Source: RI-43 sp033764725
Lineage (GTDB): Bacteria; Pseudomonadota; Alphaproteobacteria; Caulobacterales; Aquidulcibacteraceae
NCBI GenBank assembly: GCA_033764725.1
Contig: JANRIR010000079.1
Coordinates: forward strand, 1-64,000
Direction of reading: 5' to 3'
Length of the DNA stretch: 64,000 bases
The notes under the pieces were generated by a model. The model worked only from the letters and a program-made list of their open reading frames with translations, was not told the DNA's origin and ran no database searches. This document shows, piece after piece, positions 42,047 through 51,103 of this stretch (its first letter is position 1; each line of letters starts with the position of its first letter). A program made the position numbers and the translations under genes.

Positions 42047-44464
42047 CTACACATCCACCGCCGCGTCGAGCGCGTTTTCCTGGATGAATTCGCGACGCGG
42101 TTCGACGACGTCGCCCATCAGCTTGGAGAACATTTCGCCGGCGTCCTCCGCGTGCTCGACCTTCACCTGCAACAGCGTGCGCGCTTCGGGATCGAGCGTG
42201 GTTTCCCAGAGCTGGTCGGCGTTCATTTCGCCGAGACCTTTGTAGCGCTGGATGGTCACGCCCTTGCGCCCCGCCGCTTCGATCGCGGCGAGCAGCGACA
42301 ACGGGCCGTGCACCGGCGTCACCTCGCCGCCGCGGCGCAATACGGAGGCGCGTGCATAGGTTTCGCGGAGCGCCGCCGCGCGCTCGCTCAAGCGCCGCGC
42401 ATCGGCCGACGACAACAGCAGGCGATCGAGCGTCACGCGGTCCGTCACGCCGCGCACGACGCGCTGCAGCACCAGCGCATGATCGGGATCGAACCGCCCT
42501 TCCCAAGTCGCCTCGCCTTCCTCTGCGAGCGCATTGAGCCGGCGCGCGGCGTCCTGCGCTTCGGCCTCGCCTGCGTCCGGTGAAAACGCGCCGGCGATGG
42601 CGGCCTGCTCCAGCACGCGATCGGGCGCGCGCTGATGCAGGCGCGCGATCAGCGCCTTCACGCTCGCCGCCTCGCGCGCGAGACGCTTCAAATCTTCGCT
42701 GGCGATCTGCGCGCCGTCCGCCGTTTCGAGCACGGCGCCGGCGGCGCCTTCGTCGATCAGGAACGCTTCGAGCTCCGCATCGTCCTTCAGGTAACGATGC
42801 GATTTGCCGCGCGCGGCCTTATAGAGCGGCGGCTGCGCGATATAGAGGAACCCGCCGTCGATGGCCTCTGGCATCTGGCGATAGAAGAACGTCAGCAGCA
42901 ACGTGCGGATATGCGCGCCGTCGACGTCGGCGTCGGTCATGATGATGATCTTGTGGTAGCGAAGCTTTTCGACCTGGAAGCCCTTGGCCGAGCCGTCCTC
43001 CGACGGCCGGCCGATGCCGGCGCCTAGCGCCGTGATCAAGGTGCCGACCTGTTCGGAGCCGAGCATCTTGTCGAAGCGCGCGCGCTCGACATTGAGGATC
43101 TTGCCGCGCAGCGGCAGCACCGCCTGCGTCTCGCGCGAGCGCGCCTGCTTTGCCGAACCGCCGGCGCTGTCGCCCTCGACGATGAAGAGCTCGGATTTCG
43201 CGGGGTCCTTCTCCTGGCAATCGGCGAGCTTGCCCGGCAGCGAGGCGACGTCCTGCGTCGTCTTGCGGATCATTTCGCGCGCCTTGCGCGCGGCTTCGCG
43301 CGCGGCGGCGGCCTCGATGACTTTGGTCATGACGAGCTTGGCCGGCGCGGGATTTTCCTCGAACCACTGGCCGAGCGCCTCGATCACCAGGCTTTCGACG
43401 ACGGGACGCACCTCGGACGAGACGAGCTTGTCTTTCGTCTGCGATGAAAATTTCGGATCGGGCACTTTCACTGAAAGCACGCAGGTCAAGCCTTCGCGCG
43501 CGTCCTCGCCGGTCACATCGACCTTCTCGCGCTTGGCGATGCCGCTGGTCTGCATATAGGTGTTGATCACGCGCGTCAGCGCGCCGCGAAAGCCCGCGAG
43601 GTGCGTGCCGCCGTCGCGCTGCGGGATGTTGTTGGTGAAGCACAACATCGTTTCGTGATAGGAATCGTTCCATTGCAGCGCCACTTCGACGGCGATGCGG
43701 TCGCGCTCGGCGGCGATGTAGATCGGCTGCGGCGTGACGGCGTGACGGTTGCGGTCGAGATGCTGCACGAAGGCGCGCACGCCGCCCTCATAAAACAGCG
43801 TCTCGACGAACGGCTCCGGCCCGCGCAGGTCGGAGAAGATGATCTTCACGCCCGAGTTCAGGAAGGCGAGCTCGCGCAGGCGGTGTTCGATCGTCTTGCG
43901 GTCGAACTCCACCATGGTGAAGGTTTCCGTGGACGGCAGGAAGCGCACGGCCGTGCCGCGCTTGCCGCCGGCGTCCCCGCGCACCGCCAAGGGCGCCTCG
44001 GCGACGCCGTGCCGGAAGCGCATGAAATGTTCCTTGCCGTCGCGCCAGATCGTCAGGTCGAGCCATTCCGACAGCGCGTTGACGACCGAGACGCCGACGC
44101 CGTGGAGCCCGCCTGAGACCTTGTAGGAATCCTGGTTGAATTTCCCGCCGGCGTGCAGCTGCGTCATGATCACTTCCGCCGCGGAAACGCCCTCCTCCTT
44201 GTGGATGTCGGTGGGCACGCCGCGGCCATCGTCGGTGATCTCGGCCGAGCCGTCGGGGTGCAGCGTGACGGTGACGTTCTTGGCGTGCCCGGCGAGCGCC
44301 TCGTCGATGGCGTTGTCGACCACCTCATAGACCATGTGGTGCAGGCCCGAGCCGTCGTCGGTGTCGCCGATATACATGCCCGGACGCTTGCGGACCGCGT
44401 CCAAGCCTTTGAGAACTTTAATGGAATCCGCGCCGTAAACGGGCGGCTGAAGATCGTCTGCCAT
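42047..44464 (-). CDS. gyrB: DNA gyrase subunit B
   Basis: ATPase subunit of gyrase, 805 aa. GHKL motifs are visible (YEVVDNAIDEALAGHAKNVT, then GRGVPTDIHKEEGVSAAEVI and GGLHGVGVSVVNALS). The Toprim domain has IVEGDSAGGSAKQARSRETQ, PLRGKILNVE and the DxD in IMTDADVDGAHIRTLLLT. A divergent insert lies in the second half (about residues 560-720), as in many alphaproteobacterial GyrB. In the canonical order it follows recF, but here two unrelated genes intervene. Confidence 0.97.
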   Translation of the reverse strand: MADDLQPPVYGADSIKVLKGLDAVRKRPGMYIGDTDDGSGLHHMVYEVVDNAIDEALAGHAKNVTVTLHPDGSAEITDDGRGVPTDIHKEEGVSAAEVIMTQLHAGGKFNQDSYKVSGGLHGVGVSVVNALSEWLDLTIWRDGKEHFMRFRHGVAEAPLAVRGDAGGKRGTAVRFLPSTETFTMVEFDRKTIEHRLRELAFLNSGVKIIFSDLRGPEPFVETLFYEGGVRAFVQHLDRNRHAVTPQPIYIAAERDRIAVEVALQWNDSYHETMLCFTNNIPQRDGGTHLAGFRGALTRVINTYMQTSGIAKREKVDVTGEDAREGLTCVLSVKVPDPKFSSQTKDKLVSSEVRPVVESLVIEALGQWFEENPAPAKLVMTKVIEAAAAREAARKAREMIRKTTQDVASLPGKLADCQEKDPAKSELFIVEGDSAGGSAKQARSRETQAVLPLRGKILNVERARFDKMLGSEQVGTLITALGAGIGRPSEDGSAKGFQVEKLRYHKIIIMTDADVDGAHIRTLLLTFFYRQMPEAIDGGFLYIAQPPLYKAARGKSHRYLKDDAELEAFLIDEGAAGAVLETADGAQIASEDLKRLAREAASVKALIARLHQRAPDRVLEQAAIAGAFSPDAGEAEAQDAARRLNALAEEGEATWEGRFDPDHALVLQRVVRGVTDRVTLDRLLLSSADARRLSERAAALRETYARASVLRRGGEVTPVHGPLSLLAAIEAAGRKGVTIQRYKGLGEMNADQLWETTLDPEARTLLQVKVEHAEDAGEMFSKLMGDVVEPRREFIQENALDAAVDV

Positions 44465-44551
44465 GCGGGGTCGATTCGGAAAGAAAATGGACCCTCAATA
44501 TAGGCGGAAGCGTCGGAAAAGTCTTGGATTTTTATGCGCTTGATGCAGCGC

Positions 44552-46051
44552 TCAGGGCGCGGCCGGCGCCGCTTGCGCCGCCTCGTTTTGCATGCCCTGG
44601 CCCATCGCATAGGCGGCGATCATCGCACGGGCGCGCTCGGCGCGGGGGCCGCCATGCGGATCCTGCGCAAACGGGGTCAGGGTGGCGATCGCTTCGCGGT
44701 ACCGCCGCGCGGCGGCGAGCTGCGCCGCCGCATTCGCGCCGATCTCGAACACCTGCGGCGCCAGATCGTGCGCGCGCAGCAGCACATCGAGGTCGCGCGC
44801 CGACAGAGGCTGGTTGAGGTCGGTGAAAGTCTCGACATAGCGGTACAACGTGGGCACGTGCGCGTCGTCCAACCGGAAGGCCCGCACGAACGCGCGCCGC
44901 GCCTCCAGCCGCGCCGCCGCATCGCCCGCGCGCGCATCGCGCAGCCAGGCGAGGCCGGTGATGTAGTGGGCGTTGGCGTCGTTCGGATCAGCGGTCAACA
45001 CGGGCGCGATGCGGGCGCGCGCAGCGGCGGCGTCGCCATACAGCGCGAGAGCGTACGCATGCGCGCGCACAGCGTAGGCGTCGCCTGGATAGCGCGCCGC
45101 AATCGCCGCGATGCGCGCGACGAGGTCTTCGGCGACGTCATCGGATACGCCGAGGCGCAGCCGCGCCATCGGCAACAAAAGGTCGTCCGCCGAGCGCGGT
45201 AGGCGCGAGATCGCCACCTCGGTCACCAGTGGCTGGCCGAGATTCAGCGTCGTGAAGGTGACGCGCCCGCGCACATATTGGCGCAGGCGCCGCTCGATCG
45301 CGTTCTCGTCCATGCCGAGCGCCGCGTACAGCGCCTCGTCCGCCGGTTCGGCGTTGGCGATGCGTTGGAAATAGTTCTGCAACGGCGCCCGGTTCTCTGG
45401 GACGCTCAGCATGAAGTGCGTCAAGAGCCAGCTTTGCGCGTAGAAATAGCCGACATCGTCTCCACGATCGATCGAGACGCGCCGAAGCACCTGATTAAGC
45501 GGCAATTGATCGCCGCCGTTCAACAGCCACGAGCCGCGGATCGTCGTCGGACGACCCCAGCTCAATCGCGTGGCGGAAACTTCCGCCGTCTGCATGTATT
45601 CCGCGAAACCCTCGATAAACCAGCCCGGGTAGGGAAAGTTGAAATTCTGATACAGGAAGTGATGGGCGTATTCGTGAAACAGTATTTCTTGCCCATCGAC
45701 GTCAAATCGCCGCCCTGCAACGCTGAAGGCTGCGACCATCTCTGTTCGCGCGGCGTAAAATCCGGCGACCGACTCACCAAGGCCCGGCTGCACGATCGCC
45801 AGTTGCGGCTGCGTCGCGAGAAGATAGACCTCAAGTTTCTGCGCTTCCGCCGGCGGGGGTTGCTGTGTGACGAGCCGCAGCAAGTGATCGAATTGTTCGA
45901 GCTGCTCGGCGGCTTCGCGAACGCGCTGCGGCAACTCGTTCGAATAGAGCACGAAATGACGCGTTTCGGCGCGGAGCCAGCGTCCATCTTCCGCCCAAGC
46001 GGCGGCGGCCGACATGAGGCAGGCGACCGCCCAAAATGCAACCCTGATCAT
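44552..46051 (-). CDS. Exported HExxH metallopeptidase-like protein with TPR tail
   Basis: Protein of 499 aa from the ATG at 46051 (a GTG at 46075 is possible). Signal MIRVAFWAVACLMSAAAAWA, so it is periplasmic. The peptidase-like domain has the zinc motif in EILFHEYAHHFLYQNF and a second acidic ligand in GWFIEGFAEYMQTA, a gluzincin arrangement. The C-terminal half is built of TPR-like helix pairs (ARYPGDAYAVRAHAYALALY, then ADPNDANAHYITGLAWLRDA). It sits between recF/P450 and gyrB, where it is not normally found. Substrate unknown. Confidence 0.78.
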   Translation of the reverse strand: MIRVAFWAVACLMSAAAAWAEDGRWLRAETRHFVLYSNELPQRVREAAEQLEQFDHLLRLVTQQPPPAEAQKLEVYLLATQPQLAIVQPGLGESVAGFYAARTEMVAAFSVAGRRFDVDGQEILFHEYAHHFLYQNFNFPYPGWFIEGFAEYMQTAEVSATRLSWGRPTTIRGSWLLNGGDQLPLNQVLRRVSIDRGDDVGYFYAQSWLLTHFMLSVPENRAPLQNYFQRIANAEPADEALYAALGMDENAIERRLRQYVRGRVTFTTLNLGQPLVTEVAISRLPRSADDLLLPMARLRLGVSDDVAEDLVARIAAIAARYPGDAYAVRAHAYALALYGDAAAARARIAPVLTADPNDANAHYITGLAWLRDARAGDAAARLEARRAFVRAFRLDDAHVPTLYRYVETFTDLNQPLSARDLDVLLRAHDLAPQVFEIGANAAAQLAAARRYREAIATLTPFAQDPHGGPRAERARAMIAAYAMGQGMQNEAAQAAPAAP

Positions 46052-46122
46052 CTCGCGCTGCGTCCGTCGTCTCACCCACGGTTGAGACTAGTGCGGACTT
46101 CGCGGCAGGTCCAGCCGCGCCC

Positions 46123-47433
46123 CTACGCGACGATGCGCACGGGCATGTATTCGTAGCCCTTCACAAAGCTGGAATAGACGCGGCGCGGTTCTTCCAGCAC
46201 TTCCACGTTCGACCAGCGCTTGAGGATTTCCTCCCACACGATGCGCAGCTGCATTTCCGCCAGGCGATTGCCGACGCAGCGGTGAATGCCGAAGCCGAAC
46301 GCCATGTGCCGGCGCGCATTCGGGCGATCGATGACGAGGTCGTGCGCGTTCTCGAACATGTCGGGATCGCGGTTGCCCGAAATGTACCACATCGCCACCT
46401 TGTCGCCTTCGCGGATCATCTGGCCGCCGATTTCGGTGTCCTGCACGCAGGTGCGGCGCATATAGGCGAGCGGCGTCTGCCAGCGGATGATCTCCGACAC
46501 CATGTTCGGAATGAGCGCCGGATTGCGGCGCAGCTTTTCGTACTCGGCGGGGTATTTGTTGAGCGCGTAGAGCCCGCCGGTGATCGAATTGCGCGTCGTA
46601 TCGTTGCCGCCGACGATCAAGAGGATGATGTTGCCGAGATATTCCATCGGCTCCATGTTCCGTGTCGATGGGCCGTGCGCCAGCATCGAGATCAGATCGT
46701 GCTTGGGCGGCGCGTTGACGCGCTCGTTCCACAGATTGGTGAAATAGCCGAGGCATTCGAGCAATTCGGCGCGGCGCTGTTCTTCGGTATCGACGATTCC
46801 GGCGCCGGGGATTGCGGTGGCGACGTCGGACCAGCGCGTCAGCTTGGCGCGATCCTCCCAGGGGAAATCGAACAGCGTCGCCAGCATCTGCGTGGTGAGC
46901 TCGATCGAGATCGCCTTCACCCAATCGAACGGCTCGCTGCGCGGAACCGCGTCGAGCAGGCCTGCGGCGCGCTCGCGGATGACGCTTTCAAGCGACGCCA
47001 AATAATCCGGCGCCACGATGGGGCTCACGGTTTTGCGCTGCACGTCATGCTTGGGCGGATCCATCGCGATGAACATCGGCAGCACGAAATCTTCGTCGAA
47101 ATTTCGCAGCGTGATGCCGCCCTTGAACGCGTCCGACGAGAACGCCTGGTGATTGGTGTCGACCGCCATGATGTCGGCATAGCGCGTGATCGACCAATAG
47201 CCGCCGATGCCCGGATCGTCCTCGCCGCCGACGCGGCCCTCGCCGAAGCTGCGGCGGCTGATTTCGGGCGGGGTGAAATGCACCGGCGCCTCTTTGCGCA
47301 GGCGCTCGAAATAGGGCCAGATCGCATCGTTGCGGAAGAGGTCCGGATCGGCGGGATTGAACTCTTCGAGCGGCAGCTCGGCCGCCTGGGCGAGAAGTTG
47401 CGCGCGAGTGAGGTTAGCTGCGCCGTCGGCCAT
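46123..47433 (-). CDS. Cytochrome P450
   Basis: Soluble heme monooxygenase of 436 aa from the ATG at 47433, with ribosome site GGGGAGAG. The I-helix is IVGGNDTTRNSITGG, the ExxR is in MVSEIIRWQTP, and the heme-thiolate loop is FGFGIHRCVGNRLAEMQ. It resembles the bacterial class that oxidises terpenes, sterols or alkanes. No ferredoxin or reductase gene is adjacent. It lies between recF and gyrB, an insertion into the usual replication cluster. Confidence 0.93.
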   Translation of the reverse strand: MADGAANLTRAQLLAQAAELPLEEFNPADPDLFRNDAIWPYFERLRKEAPVHFTPPEISRRSFGEGRVGGEDDPGIGGYWSITRYADIMAVDTNHQAFSSDAFKGGITLRNFDEDFVLPMFIAMDPPKHDVQRKTVSPIVAPDYLASLESVIRERAAGLLDAVPRSEPFDWVKAISIELTTQMLATLFDFPWEDRAKLTRWSDVATAIPGAGIVDTEEQRRAELLECLGYFTNLWNERVNAPPKHDLISMLAHGPSTRNMEPMEYLGNIILLIVGGNDTTRNSITGGLYALNKYPAEYEKLRRNPALIPNMVSEIIRWQTPLAYMRRTCVQDTEIGGQMIREGDKVAMWYISGNRDPDMFENAHDLVIDRPNARRHMAFGFGIHRCVGNRLAEMQLRIVWEEILKRWSNVEVLEEPRRVYSSFVKGYEYMPVRIVA

Positions 47434-47506
47434 GGTTCTCTCCCCGACGAGCGAAGTTGAGACGCCCGTCATCTTTTGTTGAGAACACCAGATTTGGGCC
47501 GGTTTG

Positions 47507-48658
47507 TCACGCCGCCGGCGCGACCGCGCCTTCCCCCACCCGAAGGTGCAGCGCGCGATCGCCGAACGCGTCGAACAAGCCCGCGTCCGTGCCGGTGAGC
47601 CAGGCTTGCGCGGGGTTTGACAGCAATTCCTCGAACAAGGCTGCGCGGCGATCGGCGTCGAGGTGTGCGGCCGCCTCGTCGAGCAGCACGAAGGCCGGCC
47701 CCGCGCCGGGATCGTCGGCGAGCGCCCGCGCCTGAGCGAGAATGAGGCCGAGCAGAAGCGCCTTTTGTTCGCCGGTCGAGCAGAACGCGGCCGGCATCGC
47801 CTTGGCGACGTGGACGACTTTCAGGTCGCTGCGATGCGGGCCGTCGAGCGCGCGGCCGGCGGCGGCGTCGCGGTTGCGCGCTTGGCGCAGACGAGCGGCG
47901 AAGTCTTCCTCCACTTGCGCGCTGACGGCGCCCGTGGCGAACGCGTCCTCCAGCGCACCCTCGAGCGCGATCTCGGCTTTCGGGAAGGCGCCCGGCGGGC
48001 GCGCCGCAATGGCGGCCTGCAGCACGCCCAAGGTCTCCACGCGGGCGGCGGCGACGGCTGCGCCATGGGCCGCCATTTCGCGCTCCAGTCCCGAAAGCCA
48101 GGCATCGTCGAGCCGCCGCTCATTAAGCAGGCGCTGACGCTCGCGCAGCGCGCGCTCGTAGGCGGCGGCGGCGAAGCCATGCTCGGGCGCCCGCCCCAAG
48201 ACGAGGCGGTCGAAGAAGCGGCGCCGGTCGCCGGCGCCGCCGGTGAACAGGCGATCCATCGCCGGGGTCACCCAGATCATGCGCGCGTCGCGCGCGAGAT
48301 CGGATGCGCCGACCGTGCGGCCGTCGCGCCGCACCACACGCTTGACCGACCCGTCGGCGGCGCGCTCGGCGCCGACGCCGAGCGTCACCGCCTCGCCGTC
48401 GCGCATCAGCCGCAGCGATGCGGTCCACAGACGCGCGGCCGGGTCGGCGCCGATCCGCGCGATCTCCTCCGCCGCGGCGCCGCGCAAGCCGCGCCCCGGC
48501 GCAAACATCGTCAGCGCTTCGAGAAGATTGGTCTTGCCCGCGCCATTGGCGCCGTAAAGGCACACCGGCCGCGCATCGAGCGTCAGGTCGAGCGCGGCAT
48601 GGTTGCGGAAATCCGTAAGCGCGAGCCGGGAGATCCAAGTGCGGCTTTGCGCCGTCAC
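47507..48658 (-). CDS. recF: DNA replication and repair protein RecF
   Basis: ABC-ATPase-like repair protein of 383 aa that loads RecA at gaps. I take the GTG at 48658: it gives VTAQSRTWISRLALTDFRNH and overlaps the GDPD stop (GTGA at 48655-48658). Walker A is LYGANGAGKTNLLEALTMFA, the signature is STGEQKALLLGLILAQA, and Walker B is FVLLDEAAAHLDADRR. The upstream frame to 48724 has no family similarity. dnaN is normally directly upstream; here a GDPD gene stands between. Confidence 0.93.
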   Translation of the reverse strand: MTAQSRTWISRLALTDFRNHAALDLTLDARPVCLYGANGAGKTNLLEALTMFAPGRGLRGAAAEEIARIGADPAARLWTASLRLMRDGEAVTLGVGAERAADGSVKRVVRRDGRTVGASDLARDARMIWVTPAMDRLFTGGAGDRRRFFDRLVLGRAPEHGFAAAAYERALRERQRLLNERRLDDAWLSGLEREMAAHGAAVAAARVETLGVLQAAIAARPPGAFPKAEIALEGALEDAFATGAVSAQVEEDFAARLRQARNRDAAAGRALDGPHRSDLKVVHVAKAMPAAFCSTGEQKALLLGLILAQARALADDPGAGPAFVLLDEAAAHLDADRRAALFEELLSNPAQAWLTGTDAGLFDAFGDRALHLRVGEGAVAPAA

Positions 48659-49635
48659 TGCGCCCTCTCGGCCAGTAACGGACCAATGATCTCGACAGCA
48701 TCCGTCGAAACGCCCCCGCGCCATCCGGCGGGCACGCGATCGAGCGTCGCTGCGTCATCGATGCCCGATGCGAGCAGCGGGCCGCCTGCATCGATCGGTC
48801 CGATCAGCACCACCTCGCTGCCGGCGGCTTGCATGCGCGACACAAACAGATCGGGCCACCCCCACGCGAAGCGGGCATAATTGATCGGCGCGAAAACAAT
48901 GGAGTCGCGACACGCTTCCGGCGTCACGCCCAGCCATCCAAAGAGAACGTAGTCCGTCGCGCAGCGCCGCAATCCGCGGCGCGTGACGACCTTATATTCG
49001 GGCCGCAATGCATCGAGGCGACGCGCCGGGGCGCCGCCAAAAAACGCGAGACGCTCCGGACGCGCATGCTCGATGGCGTCGAGATAGGCGGCCATCGCGT
49101 CGCCTTCGGCGGCGTCCGACCCTTTGAAGTTCACCAGAAAGCGGCGTTCGGGGAAGGCCGCGAGCACTTCGCCAAGCGTGGGCATCGCGCCGACGCCGCG
49201 ACCGCGAAAGGGAAACGTCGCGCCGCCGTCATGCGTGTATCCATAGCCGACATCAAGCGCGCGCAGCGCCTGCATCGTGTGGGTGCGCGTAACACCGTGG
49301 CCGTCGGTGCGGCACTCCAGCGTCCAGTCGTGAAACACGGCGAACTCGCCGTCCGTCGTCGGATGGACGTCGATCTCCACCATGTCGGCGCCGGCGGCGA
49401 ACGCAGCCTCGATCGAAGGCAGCGTGTTTTCGAGGAATGCGTGCGTCGGCGGCAAAATGCGCGCGGCTGTGCATGTCTCGTTCGTCAAGCCTTCGGTGTG
49501 GAAACGTTGGTGTACGCCGCGATGCGCCAGAACAAACGCGACGCCTTCAGGCTTGCCCCAGAACGATGCGTTCATCCCGAACACGCCGCCCAAAACGGCG
49601 GCGACGGCGATGGCGACGATCCAGCGCTTCTTCAT
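48655..49635 (-). CDS. Glycerophosphodiester phosphodiesterase family protein
   Basis: Protein of 326 aa with an N-terminal hydrophobic segment (MKKRWIVAIAVAAVLGGVFG), so it is anchored in or exported across the inner membrane. The GDPD core is clear: VAFVLAHRGVHQ, then ENTLPSIEAAFAAGADMVEI and DVHPTTDGEFAVFHDWTLEC with the catalytic His/Glu set. It would release glycerol-3-phosphate from lipid headgroups. It begins 7 bases after the dnaN stop and is coupled to recF. Confidence 0.85.
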   Translation of the reverse strand: MKKRWIVAIAVAAVLGGVFGMNASFWGKPEGVAFVLAHRGVHQRFHTEGLTNETCTAARILPPTHAFLENTLPSIEAAFAAGADMVEIDVHPTTDGEFAVFHDWTLECRTDGHGVTRTHTMQALRALDVGYGYTHDGGATFPFRGRGVGAMPTLGEVLAAFPERRFLVNFKGSDAAEGDAMAAYLDAIEHARPERLAFFGGAPARRLDALRPEYKVVTRRGLRRCATDYVLFGWLGVTPEACRDSIVFAPINYARFAWGWPDLFVSRMQAAGSEVVLIGPIDAGGPLLASGIDDAATLDRVPAGWRGGVSTDAVEIIGPLLAERAQ

Positions 49636-49642
49636 GTCGCCG

Positions 49643-50761
49643 TCACACGCGCAAGGGCATCAGCACGTAAAGCGCATCGGCGCCGGCCTCGTCGCGCACG
49701 AGCGTCGGCGAGCCGGAATCGTTGAGTTCGAAGATCGCGTGCTCGCCGTCGATCTGCGCGGCCACATCGAGCAGATATTTCGCGTTGAAGCCGATTTCCA
49801 GCGGATCGCTGGCGTACTCGGCCGCGATGTCTTCCGTGGCCAAGCCGGCGTCGGGATTGTTCACGGTGAGCGTAACCTTGTCGGCCTCGATCGACAGGCG
49901 CACCGAGCGCGAGCGTTCGGCCGACACCGTCGCCACGCGATCGACCGCTTCGGCGAAGCTTTTGTTCTCGACGCGCAGGGACTTGGCATTGCCCTTCGGA
50001 ATGACGCGGCCGTAATCGGGAAACGAGCCGTCGATCAGCTTCGAGGTCAGCACCGCCGCGCCCAGCGCGAAGCGGATCTTCTGGCCGGTCACGCCGATCG
50101 ACACGACGTCGGCGGCGTCATCGAGCAGGCGGCGCAATTCGTTGATCGTCTTGCGCGGCACGATGACGCCGGCCATGCCCTTGGCGCCGGCGGGCGCCTC
50201 CGCATCGGCGAGCGCCAGGCGGTGGCCGTCGGTGGCGACGGCGCGCAGCTTCGGCTCGCCGCCCTCGGTCGCGCCGTGCAGATAGATGCCGTTCAGGTAA
50301 TAGCGGGTCTCCTCCGTCGAGATGGCGAAGCGCGTCTTGTCGATCAGCCGCCCGAGATCGGCGGGATGGATGTCGAACGTCGTGTCGAAGCCGTTAGCCG
50401 GCATCAGCGGAAAATCGTCGGCCGGCAGCACCGGCAGGTGCAGCCGGGTGCGCGCCGCGGAGATGAACAGGCGCGGATCGTCGCCCGACAGCTCCAGCCG
50501 AACCGGGACGTTCTCGGGCAGTTTGCGGGCGAACTCGTAGAGATTGTGCGCCGGAGCCGACGTTGCGCCCGCGCGCTCCACCTCGGCCGGCGCGATCTCG
50601 GAGATCTCGATGTCGAGATCGGTGGCGGACAGCTTCAGCCCATCGGACGAGGCCGACAACAGCACATTGGACAGGATCGGGATCGTGTTGCGTCGCTCGA
50701 CGACGCTTTGAACGTGGCTGAGCGCCTTCAAGAGCGCGGCGCGCTCAATGGTCAACCGCAT
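49643..50761 (-). CDS. dnaN: DNA polymerase III sliding clamp (beta)
   Basis: Ring-forming processivity clamp of 372 aa. The N-terminus MRLTIERAALLKALSHVQSV and the C-terminal VRDEAGADALYVLMPLRV are the typical ends, and the three similar domains are evident. In this genome it is separated from dnaA by a 342-base repeat-rich spacer and from recF by the GDPD gene. Confidence 0.97.
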   Translation of the reverse strand: MRLTIERAALLKALSHVQSVVERRNTIPILSNVLLSASSDGLKLSATDLDIEISEIAPAEVERAGATSAPAHNLYEFARKLPENVPVRLELSGDDPRLFISAARTRLHLPVLPADDFPLMPANGFDTTFDIHPADLGRLIDKTRFAISTEETRYYLNGIYLHGATEGGEPKLRAVATDGHRLALADAEAPAGAKGMAGVIVPRKTINELRRLLDDAADVVSIGVTGQKIRFALGAAVLTSKLIDGSFPDYGRVIPKGNAKSLRVENKSFAEAVDRVATVSAERSRSVRLSIEADKVTLTVNNPDAGLATEDIAAEYASDPLEIGFNAKYLLDVAAQIDGEHAIFELNDSGSPTLVRDEAGADALYVLMPLRV

Positions 50762-50846
50762 CGGGACATCCTGTCGCTGTGGGCCGCCGGCGAAGGCGGC
50801 ATGCGTTGCACGGCCGGCCTCGCGATTCGCAGCCGGGCAGCGACCC

Positions 50847-50898
50847 TAGAGCCTGATCGCTTCAGATTGAAGCAATCTGAAGCGTGAATCAGGCTCTA
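50847..50898. repeat. Long imperfect hairpin between dnaN and dnaA
   Basis: Arms TAGAGCCTGAT and ATCAGGCTCTA enclose CGCTTCAGATTG and CAATCTGAAGCG around an AAG loop, with a three-base bulge. A GAATC lies in the right arm. Similar intergenic repeats are widespread in alphaproteobacteria; a terminator role is possible. Confidence 0.85.
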
Positions 50899-50910
50899 AA
50901 TCCCAACTTA

Positions 50911-50958
50911 GAGCGTGATGGCCGCCAAAACCGGCATCCGCTTTTGGCCATCACGCTC
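50911..50958. repeat. Second hairpin in the dnaN-dnaA spacer
   Basis: Thirteen-base arms GAGCGTGATGGCC and its complement, with a 22-base loop. It follows the first hairpin after 12 bases. The 342-base gap 50762-51103 also contains a GTGGTTTTCCAC dyad around 50984-50995. The gap holds no gene. Confidence 0.85.
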
Positions 50959-51103
50959 AGGGGCGTGAGGGCCGAAAGTGGAAAGTGGTTTTCCACGCGG
51001 TTGCGAAGGCCGGCGCCGGCGGCGCCCGCGGCGCTGCAAAAAGGGGCGCCGCTTTCGCCGCGCCCCTTATCGCTTCGCCTATACTGTAATTTCGATCGGG
51101 CGA

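Noticed and set aside
41746..42087. Short frame in the thpR-gyrB spacer
   Set aside because: No ribosome site, no codon bias and Arg/Cys-rich composition.
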